Assembly (NCBI RefSeq): GCF_003202235.1
Contig: NZ_MASU01000005.1
Coordinates: 1,612,001-1,676,000 of the forward strand
Direction of reading: 5' to 3'
DNA length: 64,000 nt
Source: Prauserella flavalba
GTDB taxonomy: Bacteria; Actinomycetota; Actinomycetes; Mycobacteriales; Pseudonocardiaceae
Shown here: piece after piece, positions 27,303 to 35,955 of the stretch
How the letters are laid out: each line of letters begins with the position of its first letter
How positions within the stretch are numbered: the stretch's first letter is position 1
Notes under the pieces: model-generated
What the model saw: only the letters and a program-made list of their open reading frames with translations
What the model was told of the DNA's origin: nothing
Databases searched by the model: none
Position numbers and translations under genes: made by a program

Positions 27303-28190
27303 CTAGGAGTCGCCGCGTACGGACCAGCGCAGGGAATCGGCGAAGACCCATTGCACGAGGCGGTCGGTGAGGTATCCGCACGCGCCGAGGCTGATCATCG
27401 CCGCGATCACGTAGTCGAGCCGGAACTGGTTGTAGGAGTCGATCAGCACGTAGCCGAGACCTGACTTCGCACCGAGGATCTCCGCCACCACCACGGTGGT
27501 CCACGCGATCCCGGACGCCACCCGCAGCCCGGTGACGATGCTCGGCGACGCGGCGGGCAGCGTGACGCGGATCAGGATCTTGCGTTTCGACGCGCCCAGC
27601 ATCGCCGCCGCCCGCACCAGGTTCGCGTCGGCCAGCCGCACCCCGCTCACCGTGTTCACGTAGACCGGGAAGAACGTCGCGAGCGCGGTCAGGAAGATCG
27701 CCGGGCTGTCGCCGATGCCGAACAGCAGCAACGCGAGCGGGATCCAGCCGGTCACCGAGATCGGGCGGATGGCGCTCACCGTGGGGTCGACGAGGCTGCG
27801 GCCGATCGAGCTCGCGCCGCTGAGCAGGCCCAGTGCGATGGCGAGCAGCGAGCCGATGCCGTACCCGATGAGGATGCGGAACACCGACGCGCCCATGTGC
27901 ACGAGCCACGTGCCGGAGTAGATGGCAGACGGGGTGAACGCGTCACTGACCTGCCAGCCGAAGAGCCAGTCCAGCAGCGCCATCACACACGTGGACGCGG
28001 CCGGGAACAGCCCGTCGGCCAGCAGCTGCTCGCGTCCGACGTACTCCCAGATCGCGAGCACGATCACGGGCACGACGAACGGCAGCACGAACCGCCGCAG
28101 CGCGTTGCCCTTCCGCGCGGGGCGGGTCGCGGTGCGCGCGGGTGCCCGCACCGGTCCCGTCGACGCGGCGGTCTCCGTGGCGGAACTCAT
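27303..28190 (-). CDS. ABC permease (SsuC/TauC type)
   Basis: A 295-residue inner-membrane permease. After an Ala/Arg-rich N-terminus, six membrane segments follow, with the conserved 'AAAMLGASKRKILIRVTLPAASP' EAA loop in short form and 'VVAEILGAKSGLGYVL', a hallmark of the taurine/sulfonate/nitrate/pyrimidine-precursor permeases. The start ATG is at 28190. It pairs with the ATPase and binding protein encoded upstream. Confidence 0.92.
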   Translation of the reverse strand: MSSATETAASTGPVRAPARTATRPARKGNALRRFVLPFVVPVIVLAIWEYVGREQLLADGLFPAASTCVMALLDWLFGWQVSDAFTPSAIYSGTWLVHMGASVFRILIGYGIGSLLAIALGLLSGASSIGRSLVDPTVSAIRPISVTGWIPLALLLFGIGDSPAIFLTALATFFPVYVNTVSGVRLADANLVRAAAMLGASKRKILIRVTLPAASPSIVTGLRVASGIAWTTVVVAEILGAKSGLGYVLIDSYNQFRLDYVIAAMISLGACGYLTDRLVQWVFADSLRWSVRGDS

Positions 28191-28199
28191 GCCGTCACC

Positions 28200-29216
28200 T
28201 CATTCCTTGCCGAGATCGTGGGCGGGTTTGCCGGTCACCTGTTCCAGGAACGAGTAGTCCAGCCGGGCGAGCAGTGCGGGGCCCGTGTCCTCCTTGATGA
28301 CACCGAGCCGGTGCAGCACCCGCGGGACCGAGCGGATCTGCTCCTCGTCGAGGTGCAGTGAGGGTTTGATGTACTGCTTGGCCAGCGCGTCGACGATGCT
28401 CTGCCGGTCGGTGTTGCCGGTCAGCTCGGCGTAGGAGTCGGCCCATTTCGCGGGGTCCGCGGCGAGCTCGTCGAAACGCTCGGTGAACGCCTTCAGGATC
28501 GCCCTGGCCTGCTCCCCGTGGCTTTCGAGGAAGTCGACGTTGGCGAGGATGCCGCTGGCGACGGTGAAGGACCCGTCGTACATCCCCGCCTGGATCTCCG
28601 GGACCTCCTTGCCACCCGCGGCCACGGCCTGGCCGGACAGCGGCGGGAAGGTACAGATGGCGTCGACGTCGCCGCGCTGCAACGCGAAGTTCAGGTCGGA
28701 GAACCCTTGCATGTTGACGAACGTCGAGTCGGTGTTGAGGTCGACGCCGTGGTTGGCCATCGCGGTGGCCAGGTTGACGTACTGGGTGGAGCCGCGGACC
28801 GAGCCGATGCGTTTGCCCTTCAGGTCGGCCCACGTCTTGATGCCGCTGTCGGCGCGGGCGACGAACACGGAACCGTGCTCGCTGATGCCGGACACGTACC
28901 GCACGGACGGGTCGCTGTCGGCCAGCAGCGCGGCGACGTTGTTGTAGCCCACCGGCGCCAGCTGGATCGCCCCCTGGACGAGCGCGGTGAGGCTGTCGTT
29001 GGAGCTCTTGAACGGGACGAGCTCGATATCGACTCCGGTGTCGCCGAGCTTCTCCGAAAGACTCGCCCACGGCGCCCACGACGCGGAGGGCACCCAGCCG
29101 ATCCGGACGGTGGAGCCGTCCGAGGAGTCCGGGTCGCCGAACGCGGAGGCGCCGCCGACGATTCCGGCGAGCAGGACGACCGCGAGGAACAGCCGCCAGA
29201 TCCAGCTCTTCGACAT
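28200..29216 (-). CDS. NMT1/SsuA-type ABC substrate-binding protein
   Basis: A 338-residue binding protein starting at ATG 29216. The N-terminus has one hydrophobic segment ('LFLAVVLLAGIVGGASAF') without a clear lipobox cysteine, so it may be anchored by an uncleaved helix or cleaved by signal peptidase I. Mature features fit the NMT1/SsuA family: 'VRIGWVPSASWAPW', 'GAIQLAPVGYNNVAALL', 'KGKRIGSVRGSTQYV' and 'RGDVDAICTFPP'. A ring-shaped or sulfonated solute is possible for this family; the ligand is unknown. Confidence 0.88.
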   Translation of the reverse strand: MSKSWIWRLFLAVVLLAGIVGGASAFGDPDSSDGSTVRIGWVPSASWAPWASLSEKLGDTGVDIELVPFKSSNDSLTALVQGAIQLAPVGYNNVAALLADSDPSVRYVSGISEHGSVFVARADSGIKTWADLKGKRIGSVRGSTQYVNLATAMANHGVDLNTDSTFVNMQGFSDLNFALQRGDVDAICTFPPLSGQAVAAGGKEVPEIQAGMYDGSFTVASGILANVDFLESHGEQARAILKAFTERFDELAADPAKWADSYAELTGNTDRQSIVDALAKQYIKPSLHLDEEQIRSVPRVLHRLGVIKEDTGPALLARLDYSFLEQVTGKPAHDLGKE

Positions 29217-29218
29217 GG

Positions 29219-30019
29219 CTACTCCCCCTCGCCGGTGTGCACGTGCCGTTCCTCGTCGCGCAGCTCGTGGAACAGCCGGTTCTTCAGCTCGACGAACGCG
29301 GGGTCGGCCATCGCGTCGTAGGACCGGGGGCGCGGCAGCGGCACGTCGAGCACCGTCTTGATCCGGCCGGGCCGGGCGGACATCACGGCCACGCGATCGC
29401 CGAGGAGCAGGGCCTCGTCGATGTCGTGCGTTACGAACAGCACGGTCTTGCGGTCGCGGTCCCACAGTTCGAGCAGCAGCTCCTGCATGGTGATCCGGGT
29501 CTGCGCGTCGAGCGCGCCGAACGGCTCGTCCATCAGCAGCACGGGCGGGTCGTTGACGAGCACGCGGGCCAGGCCGACGCGCTGCCGCATGCCGCCGGAC
29601 AGCTCGTGTGGCAGGTGGTCGCCAAACCCGGCGAGGCCGACCCGGTCCAGGTAGTGCGAGACCCGCTCGTCGAGTTCTCTTCCGGAGAGCCTGCCCTGGA
29701 CGCTCGGCCCGAACGCGACGTTCTTGGCGACCGTCATCCAGGGAAAGATGTTGGCGTCCTGGAAGACGACGCCGCGGTCCGGGCCGGGCCCGGTCACCGG
29801 CCGCCCGTCCACCGCCGCCTGACCCCGGGTCGGCGGCACGAAGCCTGCGATCAGGTTGAGCGCCGTCGACTTGCCGCAGCCACTCGGACCGAGCAGGCAG
29901 ACGAACTCCTCGCCGGCCACCTCGAGATTGATGTCGTCGAGCACCCGTACCGTCGTCTTCGCCCCTGGCTTGGCGAACTCGACGTCGATGCCGTCAAGCA
30001 CGATGCCTGCCACCCGCAC
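29219..30019 (-). CDS. ABC ATPase (SsuB/TauB type)
   Basis: A 266-residue ATPase with Walker A 'GPSGCGKST', 'VFQDANIFPWMTV' Q-loop, signature 'LSGGMRQR' and Walker B 'LLMDEPFGALD'. The chosen start is GTG 30019; a second GTG at 30013, with GGGAGG spaced five bases before it, is an equally good alternative. It is the first gene of the minus-strand catabolic operon 30019-24239, divergent from a LysR gene. Confidence 0.92.
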   Translation of the reverse strand: MRVAGIVLDGIDVEFAKPGAKTTVRVLDDINLEVAGEEFVCLLGPSGCGKSTALNLIAGFVPPTRGQAAVDGRPVTGPGPDRGVVFQDANIFPWMTVAKNVAFGPSVQGRLSGRELDERVSHYLDRVGLAGFGDHLPHELSGGMRQRVGLARVLVNDPPVLLMDEPFGALDAQTRITMQELLLELWDRDRKTVLFVTHDIDEALLLGDRVAVMSARPGRIKTVLDVPLPRPRSYDAMADPAFVELKNRLFHELRDEERHVHTGEGE

Positions 30020-30141
30020 CTCCCACCTTCCGCTCCTCGATCGCGCTGGTCCGCGGCCCTTTCCGGCTCGCGGGTGGGTCCAAGTTAGGTGTGAGGTGCG
30101 ATACTCGTCTAATACAGAATCCCGACCGATTGATGCCCTTT

Positions 30142-31059
30142 ATGTCATCAGACTTCACGTTCGGCCAGCTCAGAGCGTTCGTCGCGGTGGCCACGGAGCT
30201 GAGCTTCCGGCGCGCCGCCGAGAAGCTGCACACCACGCAGCCGCCGCTGTCGCGCCAGATCAAGGCGCTGGAGGAGACGGTCGGCACGCGGCTGTTCGAC
30301 CGGGGCACGCGCCGGGTCGCGCTCACGGCGGCGGGCCAGGCGTTCCTGCCCGAGGCGCAGCGGCTGCTGACCAACGCCGACGTCGCCCGCCGGGCGGTCA
30401 CCGAGGCCGTCACGGGCGAGCGCGGGGTCGTCCGCGTCGGCTACATCGAGCCCGCGGCGTACGACCTGCTGCCCCGCGTGCTGCCGAAGTTCCGCGAGAA
30501 GCACCCGAAGATCGACCTCGAGCTGCACGAGATGCACTCCTCCGATGCCGTGCGCCGCCTGCGCGGCCGCGACATCGAGGTGGCACTGCTGCGCCCGCCC
30601 GTCGACCAGACCGGCCTGCGGCTGGAGATCGTCTACGCCGACCGGCTGGTCGCCGTGGTCCCGGAACACCACCCGGTGGCGGGCCGTACGATCGCGCTGG
30701 CCGAACTCGCCGACGAGCAGTTCGTGAGCTTCACGGCCAACCAGGGCACCGGGGTGCACACGGCGGCCCTGCAGGCGTGTGCGTCGAGCGGCTTCTCCCC
30801 CACCATCGCCCACCTGGCGAGCAGCACCCCGATGCTGATGAGCCTGGTCGCCGCAGGGCAGGGCGTCGGCTTGATTCCGGAGCCGTTCAGGATCGCTCCG
30901 CGGCCCGGGGTCGGTTTCGCGACGATCATCGACCCCGAGGCCCGCAGTCACGTCGCCATCGCCTGGCGCGAGGACGAGTCCCGCGCCGCCTACCGGACGC
31001 TGCGCGACCTCACCCGCGACACGGCGGCCCGCTCAGCCACCCCCGCCGAGCCGCAGTGA
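30142..31059 (+). CDS. LysR-family regulator, divergent from the ABC/DapA-like operon
   Basis: A 305-residue LysR protein. The HTH is typical ('LRAFVAVATELSFRRAAEKLHTTQPPLSRQIKALEETVGTRLFDR' in the usual order), followed by the periplasmic-binding-like effector domain. ATG 30142 places the usual nine residues before the HTH; in-frame ATG 30133 and an earlier start at 30091 are alternatives. None has a strong RBS. The 110-bp gap to the divergent ATPase gene should carry the shared control region. It likely responds to the imported solute or a pathway intermediate. Confidence 0.9.
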   Translation: MSSDFTFGQLRAFVAVATELSFRRAAEKLHTTQPPLSRQIKALEETVGTRLFDRGTRRVALTAAGQAFLPEAQRLLTNADVARRAVTEAVTGERGVVRVGYIEPAAYDLLPRVLPKFREKHPKIDLELHEMHSSDAVRRLRGRDIEVALLRPPVDQTGLRLEIVYADRLVAVVPEHHPVAGRTIALAELADEQFVSFTANQGTGVHTAALQACASSGFSPTIAHLASSTPMLMSLVAAGQGVGLIPEPFRIAPRPGVGFATIIDPEARSHVAIAWREDESRAAYRTLRDLTRDTAARSATPAEPQ

Positions 31060-31075
31060 AGGCCACCTTCACTGC
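31053..31075. repeat. Short extragenic palindrome, copy 3 (10-bp arms)
   Basis: GCAGTGAAGG-CCA-CCTTCACTGC overlaps the stop codons of the convergent LysR and Lrp genes. It is identical over 17 bp to the left end of copy 2 and then jumps to the right end of copy 2, so it looks like an internal deletion derivative. It can serve as a bidirectional terminator. Confidence 0.75.
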
Positions 31076-31545
31076 AGGGTGCGGCGCAGCAAGGGGGTGA
31101 TGCGGTAGTCGACGAGCTGCCGCATGACCAGTGCCGTGTTGGTGCGCTCGACGCCGGGGATGGCGAGGATGCGGCCCGCGATGCGGTACAGGTCGTCCGC
31201 ATCGGCCGCGACCACCTGGATCATCAGGTCGACGGGGCCGGAGATGCCCTGCACCTGCAGCACCTCGGGAACGTCGGCGAGTGCGGCGGCGACCTCGTCC
31301 AGCAGGCGCTGGGTGACCTGGGCCGTGATGAACGCGGTCAGCGGATATCCCAGCGCGGCCGGGGAGATCCGGTGCTCGAAGGACTCCAGTGCGCCGTGTC
31401 GCTCCAGCCGGGCGAGCCGTGACTGGGCCGTGTTGCGGGAGATCCCGACGCGGTCCGCGAGCGCGAGCGTCGTCGCCCGGGGGTGCTCGGCCAGTTCGAG
31501 CAGGATCCGGGCGTCGATCGCGTCGACGTTGCCGTCATGGGGCAT
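31069..31545 (-). CDS. Lrp/AsnC-family transcriptional regulator
   Basis: A 158-residue regulator. The N-terminal HTH is typical ('DAIDARILLELAEHPRATTLALADRVGISRNTAQSRLARLERHG' in the family order), and the RAM domain follows ('VTQRLLDEVAAALADVPEVLQVQGISGPVDLM'). ATG 31545. It is divergent from the AceE-like gene with a 133-bp gap containing phased TGAGCA half-sites. An amino-acid or oxo-acid effector is expected for this family. Confidence 0.92.
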   Translation of the reverse strand: MPHDGNVDAIDARILLELAEHPRATTLALADRVGISRNTAQSRLARLERHGALESFEHRISPAALGYPLTAFITAQVTQRLLDEVAAALADVPEVLQVQGISGPVDLMIQVVAADADDLYRIAGRILAIPGVERTNTALVMRQLVDYRITPLLRRTLQ

Positions 31546-31581
31546 TGTGCTCGCCTCTCCCTCGCCTGCGCCGCCAGTGAT

Positions 31582-31596
31582 TGAGCAGATTGCTCA
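31582..31596. promoter_or_regulatory. Lrp-type operator with two phased half-sites
   Basis: TGAGCA-GAT-TGCTCA is a perfect dyad. The half-site TGAGCA recurs at 31614 and 31644, that is at steps of 32 and 30 bp, close to three helical turns each. This is the arrangement expected for cooperative Lrp binding along one face of the DNA. Confidence 0.65.
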
Positions 31597-31627
31597 TTAT
31601 CGGCCCGACGTGTTGAGCATCAGTCCA

Positions 31628-31655
31628 GCAGGTTGTTTCACTGTGAGCAACCTGC
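31628..31655. promoter_or_regulatory. Nested inverted repeat before the AceE-like gene
   Basis: GCAGGTTG (31628-31635) pairs with CAACCTGC (31648-31655); inside lies the 9-bp dyad TCACTGTGA (31638-31646). It starts 51 bp and ends 23 bp before the start codon. It may be an operator or a 5' leader hairpin. Confidence 0.5.
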
Positions 31656-31678
31656 ACCCGGATCGAGGACGGCCAGTG

Positions 31679-33988
31679 ATGACCAAGCCCGCCACCACCA
31701 CGCCCGGCATCGACGTCCTGCGCGCCGTGGAGGACCGGGTGCTGTGGCTGTCCAGCGCGATGATCCACCACGCGAACCGCGTGCGGCCCAACCCGTCGGG
31801 ACTCAAGGTGGGCGGGCACCAGGCATCGTCCGCGTCGATGGTGTCGATCATGACCGCGCTGTGGTTCAACCGCCTGCGCTCACAGGACCGGGTGTCGGTC
31901 AAGCCGCACGCCTCCCCCGTGCTGCACGCGATCAACTACCTGCTCGGCGAACTGGACGCTTCATACCTGCCGCGGCTGCGCGAGTTCGGCGGCCTGCAGA
32001 GCTATCCCAGCCGCACCAAGGATCCCGACCCCGCCGACTACTCGACCGGCTCGGTCGGCATCGGCGCCACCGCCCCGATCTGGGGCGCGGTGTCCCGTCG
32101 CTACGTCGACACCGCCTTCGGCGGCGCGGGCACCGGGCGCCAGTACTCGCTGGTCGGCGACGCCGAACTGGACGAGGGCGCGGTGTGGGAGGCCGTGCTC
32201 GACCCCGGTGTCGCCGAGCTGGGCGAGATCGTGTGGATCGTCGACCTGAACCGCCAGTCGCTGGACCGGGTGGTGCCCAACATCGCCGCCGCCAAACTGC
32301 GCGGGATGTTCGCCGCCGCGGGCTGGCAGGTCATCCAGCTCAAGTACGGCCGCCTGCTGGAGGAGCTGTTCGCGAAACCGGGCGGCTCCGAGCTGCGGCA
32401 GCGCATCGACGGCATGACCAACCCCGAGTACCAGCGGCTGCTGCGCTGCGATGCCGCCGAGCTGCGTCACCGGCTGCCCGGCGAGAGCCCCTCCGCCGCG
32501 GCGATCTCCTCGCTCGTCGCCGGGCTCGACGACAGCACCCTCGTGGACGCGATCGCCAACCTCGGCGGCCACGACCTGGCCGCACTGGACGACGCGTTCG
32601 ACGCGATCGACGACACCCGGCCCACGGTGATCTTCGCCTACACCGTCAAGGGCTACGGGCTCGCCACGAAGGGCCATCCGCAGAACCACTCCGCGTTGCT
32701 CACCGACGCGCAGCTGCGCGAGCTGGCCGGCCGGGTGGGCGCCGACCCGGACGATCCGTGGCGGGGCTTCACCGAGGGCAGCCCTGAGCACGAGCTGTGC
32801 CGGGCCACCGCGCGGCGCCTGCGCAGGCCGGAACTCCCCGCGGTCGCGCCACCGGCGGTGCCCGCGGACTTCGGCCGCACGCCCTCCGGCACCGCCACCA
32901 CCCAGGCCGCGCTCGGCCGCGCGCTGCTCGACCTCACCCGCGAGGCGCCCGACGCCGCCCGCCGCGTCGTCACCGTCAGCCCCGACGTCAGCTCCACCAC
33001 CAACCTCGGCGGCTGGGTCAACAAGGTCGGCGTGTGGTCGGTGCAGGAACGGCAGGACTGGTTCGCCGACGACGCCGAGACGATCCTGCACTGGCGGGAG
33101 AAGCCGACCGGTCAGCACATCGAACTGGGTATCGCCGAGGTCAACCTGGTCAGCCTGCTCGGTGAGCTCGGCGCGACGTGGAGCCGCTGGGGCCAGGCAC
33201 TCCTGCCCATCGGGGTGCTCTATGACCCGTTCGTCGAACGCGCCCTCGAACCCTGGTCCTACGGCATCTACGCCGGCGGGCAGTCGATCCTCGTCGGCAC
33301 TCCGTCCGGGGTGAGCCTCGCCCCCGAGGGCGGCGCGCACCAGTCGATCAAGACGCCCTCGATCGGCCTGGAGCAACCGGGCTGCGTCACCTACGAACCG
33401 GCCTTCGCGCTGGACACCGAATGGACGCTGCTCGCCGCACTCGGCAGGTTGGGCAAGCCCGGCGGCACGTCGGCCTACCTGCGGCTGTCCACACGGCCGG
33501 TCGACCAGACCCTCGCCGACGTGCCCGGCGACCCCGCCGCCAGGGAACGCCGGCGCCGCCAGGTGGTCGCCGGTGCCTATCCCCTGCGCCGCACCGACGA
33601 CCCGAAGGTGACCATCGCGGCGATGGGCGCCGTGGTTCCCGAAGCGCTGGACGCCGCCACTCGGCTCGACCAGATCGGCATCCCGGCGGACGTCGTGTGC
33701 GTGACCAGCCCCGATCTGCTGTACCGCGCCGTCCGCGCCCGGCAGGGCCACGAACAGGCCGACACCTGGATCCTCGACCAGGTCTTTCCGGCCGACCGGG
33801 CGACGCCCCTGGTGACCGTCCTCGATGGACACCCGCACACGCTGTCCTTCCTGGCCACCATCAACCGCGTCGCGACGACCGCGCTCGGTGTCACCCACTT
33901 CGGACAGTCCGGCTCACTCGAGGACGTCTACCGCCACCACGGCCTCGACACCGACAGCATCGTCCGCGCAGCCCTGGACGTCGGCTAG
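31679..33988 (+). CDS. AceE-like (pyruvate dehydrogenase E1, homodimeric type) ThDP enzyme
   Basis: A 769-residue ThDP enzyme. The N-terminal part follows AceE closely ('GLKVGGHQASSASM', 'VSVKPHASPVLHAINYLLG', 'STGSVGIGATAPIWGAVSRRY'). The ThDP motif begins at G160-D161 (GDAELDEG) and ends with N191 in 'DLNRQSLDR'. It is about 120 residues shorter than classical AceE and no E2/E3 genes are nearby. The Lrp regulator is divergent. It may act on another 2-oxo acid, as related 'transketolase-like' proteins in actinobacteria do; that is inference. ATG 31679 gives the best N-terminus; GTG 31676 is one codon earlier. Confidence 0.88.
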   Translation: MTKPATTTPGIDVLRAVEDRVLWLSSAMIHHANRVRPNPSGLKVGGHQASSASMVSIMTALWFNRLRSQDRVSVKPHASPVLHAINYLLGELDASYLPRLREFGGLQSYPSRTKDPDPADYSTGSVGIGATAPIWGAVSRRYVDTAFGGAGTGRQYSLVGDAELDEGAVWEAVLDPGVAELGEIVWIVDLNRQSLDRVVPNIAAAKLRGMFAAAGWQVIQLKYGRLLEELFAKPGGSELRQRIDGMTNPEYQRLLRCDAAELRHRLPGESPSAAAISSLVAGLDDSTLVDAIANLGGHDLAALDDAFDAIDDTRPTVIFAYTVKGYGLATKGHPQNHSALLTDAQLRELAGRVGADPDDPWRGFTEGSPEHELCRATARRLRRPELPAVAPPAVPADFGRTPSGTATTQAALGRALLDLTREAPDAARRVVTVSPDVSSTTNLGGWVNKVGVWSVQERQDWFADDAETILHWREKPTGQHIELGIAEVNLVSLLGELGATWSRWGQALLPIGVLYDPFVERALEPWSYGIYAGGQSILVGTPSGVSLAPEGGAHQSIKTPSIGLEQPGCVTYEPAFALDTEWTLLAALGRLGKPGGTSAYLRLSTRPVDQTLADVPGDPAARERRRRQVVAGAYPLRRTDDPKVTIAAMGAVVPEALDAATRLDQIGIPADVVCVTSPDLLYRAVRARQGHEQADTWILDQVFPADRATPLVTVLDGHPHTLSFLATINRVATTALGVTHFGQSGSLEDVYRHHGLDTDSIVRAALDVG

Positions 33989-34078
33989 GTGAGCACGTCC
34001 ATCGCCTGTGTTCCGCCAAGCAGGCGCAGCTTCCTCGGACGGCGGGCCGTAATTCCCGTCCGTACGACCTTCACCGAG

Positions 34079-34256
34079 ATGATCAGCGCATGGGAGGAGC
34101 AGACCCCAGGCATCCGTGAGCAACTGGTCGCCGCGGCAGCGCTGCGCCGTGGCGCCGAGCAGCCTGTGCCAGGCACTCGGCGAACCGGTGGCCGCGGTGC
34201 TCGACGAAGCCGAGCGCAGGGCCACCGCTCCCCGGGCTGACACCCCTCGGCGAGGA
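34079..34256 (+). pseudogene. Possible decayed ORF between the AceE-like and SDR genes
   Basis: From ATG 34079 the frame reads MISAWEEQTPGIREQLVAAA, which looks protein-like. After about position 34165 a second frame ('LCQALGEPVAAVLDEAERR') becomes the more protein-like one, as expected after a frameshift. No family was recognised. The 268-bp gap 33989-34256 contains nothing else I can support. Confidence 0.2.
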
Positions 34257-35042
34257 TCAGCGCTGCACGAAGGCGGGCGTTCCGGCGAGCCTGCCGCCGT
34301 CGACCGCCAACACGGCACCCGTGACGAAGTCCGCCGTGGGACCGCACAGCCACAGGATGGTCTGGGCCACCTCGGCGGGCCGCCCGAGCCGCCGCAGCGG
34401 CAGGGTGCCGGCGACGAGGGCACGGGCGCGTTCCCCCGCCCGTTCGAGCCGCTCGGTGTGAATGGGTCCGGGAAGAACCGCGTTGACGCGGATGCCGTCG
34501 GCCGCGTGGTCGAGCGCCGCGGTGCGGGTCAGCCCGACCACGCCGTGCTTGGCGGCCACGTAGTCGGCGAGCCCCGCGACACCCTGTTCGGCCGCCGTGG
34601 AGGCCACGTTGACGATGCTGCCGCCCTCCGTCATCGCCCCGATCTCGTGCCGCAGGCACAGGAACACCCCGCGCAGGCTGACCGCGATCGTGGTGTCGAA
34701 CTGCCGAGGGGACATCGCGGCGAGGGGCACGGGTCTGGAGCCGTGCGCGGCGGCGTTGTTGACGGCGACGTCGAGCCTGCCGAAGCGGGCGACGGCGACG
34801 TCGACCGCGTGGGCGACCGCCGCGTCGTCGGCGACGTCGGTGGGGACGTCATGGGCGGAGCCGCCGCCCTGCGCGATCTCGTCGCGCAGGGCGTGCAGCG
34901 CGGCTCCGTCGCGGGACGCGAGCACGGTATGGGCGCCCTCGGCGGCGAACGCGCGCGCGGTCGCCGCGCCGATGCCGCGGCTGGCGCCGGTGATCAGCAC
35001 GACCCGGCCGGTGAACGGGCCGGTGTTGGGAGAAGTGGTCAT
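34257..35042 (-). CDS. SDR-family oxidoreductase
   Basis: A 261-residue classical SDR. Cofactor motif 'TGASRGIG' near 23, 'VNNAAAHGS' near 95, catalytic serine in 'IVNVAST', and Y-x3-K in 'YVAAKHG'; C-terminal 'VLAVDGGRLAG'. ATG 35042 is preferred over a start 30 bases upstream because similarity begins at the Rossmann fold. It stands alone on the minus strand, downstream of the SGNH-hydrolase terminator. The substrate cannot be told from sequence. Confidence 0.9.
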   Translation of the reverse strand: MTTSPNTGPFTGRVVLITGASRGIGAATARAFAAEGAHTVLASRDGAALHALRDEIAQGGGSAHDVPTDVADDAAVAHAVDVAVARFGRLDVAVNNAAAHGSRPVPLAAMSPRQFDTTIAVSLRGVFLCLRHEIGAMTEGGSIVNVASTAAEQGVAGLADYVAAKHGVVGLTRTAALDHAADGIRVNAVLPGPIHTERLERAGERARALVAGTLPLRRLGRPAEVAQTILWLCGPTADFVTGAVLAVDGGRLAGTPAFVQR

Positions 35043-35084
35043 GTCCCCGAGCGTGCGCGCCGGAGCGGCCACGAAGCATCGGCC

Positions 35085-35121
35085 GGCAGGCCATCGCGGC
35101 AGACCGCCGCGATGGCCTGCC
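35085..35121. terminator. GC-rich hairpin after the SGNH-hydrolase gene
   Basis: Perfect 16-bp arms (35085-35100 and 35106-35121) surround the loop AGACC. The hairpin starts 3 bp beyond the stop of the minus-strand SGNH-hydrolase gene and separates it from the SDR gene. There is no U-tract, as is common for actinobacterial terminators. Confidence 0.75.
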
Positions 35122-35124
35122 CTC

Positions 35125-35955
35125 TCACGGCTGCGTGGCGAGCACCGCGAGTGCCGCCCGCGCGATCGCCACCTGCCCCGCGAGCGTCGGATGCACGCCG
35201 TCGTCGCCGACGAGGTCCGGCGCCGCGGGGGTGCCGAGCACGGCGGTCAGGTCGACCAGCGGGCCGCCGAGGTCGCGTATCCCGTCGGCCAGCGCGCGCA
35301 CGTCGGCGTTGGCCCACGACGAGTGTCCGAACCGGAACGGCGGAAAGGCGCTCACGCGGGCCTCGTCGACGGGCGCGGGCGTCACCCAGATCCACCGGGG
35401 CGAGGCCAGCACCCGCGCGATCCGGCGCAGTTCGGCGAGGTTGGCGAGCGACTCGGCCAGGCTCACCTGGGTCTTGCGCGCAGCGGGCCCCACCCGCGCC
35501 ACGTCGTTTCCGCCCAGTGCGCACACGACCACGTCGGGTTTCACGGCGGTGAGCGTGGCCGGCCACGACCGCAGGATCATGGCCGTGGTGTGGGCGGACA
35601 GGCCGCCGTTCGCCAGCCGCACGCCGTGTCCCGGCCGCCGCAGGTCGAGTGCCGCCCTGAGGATCTCGGCCCAGGACTGCAGGTCGTCGGTGAGGCTGTC
35701 ACCCGCCACGAGCACCGTGGCCTCGCCCCCGGCGGCCCACCGGTCGATCGCCGCGGCCGAGGCCGGGTCGGCCAGCAGCTCCGTGGCACCCTCCCGCGCC
35801 GCGGCGGCGAACCGCTCGCGTTCCGCCTCGTACTCCTGTTGGGAGAGCCCGAAGATGGCCGCCTGCGCCGCACGCATGCCCGGCAGGTACCCGTACGACT
35901 TCTCCAGGTGCATGTACTGGACGAACCGGGTCCCGTCCAGCATCGTCGCGCTCAT
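35125..35955 (-). CDS. SGNH/GDSL-type hydrolase
   Basis: A 276-residue protein. Residues 1-75 form a helical N-terminal part without known similarity. The SGNH blocks follow: GDS with S87 ('VAGDSLTDD'), 'LANGGLSAHT', 'CALGGNDV' and 'DGVHPT' holding the catalytic Asp and His. The absence of a signal peptide points to a cytosolic esterase or lipase-like enzyme. ATG 35955 overlaps the NTF2-like gene by 4 bp (ATGA), so both are translated from one mRNA. Confidence 0.88.
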   Translation of the reverse strand: MSATMLDGTRFVQYMHLEKSYGYLPGMRAAQAAIFGLSQQEYEAERERFAAAAREGATELLADPASAAAIDRWAAGGEATVLVAGDSLTDDLQSWAEILRAALDLRRPGHGVRLANGGLSAHTTAMILRSWPATLTAVKPDVVVCALGGNDVARVGPAARKTQVSLAESLANLAELRRIARVLASPRWIWVTPAPVDEARVSAFPPFRFGHSSWANADVRALADGIRDLGGPLVDLTAVLGTPAAPDLVGDDGVHPTLAGQVAIARAALAVLATQP

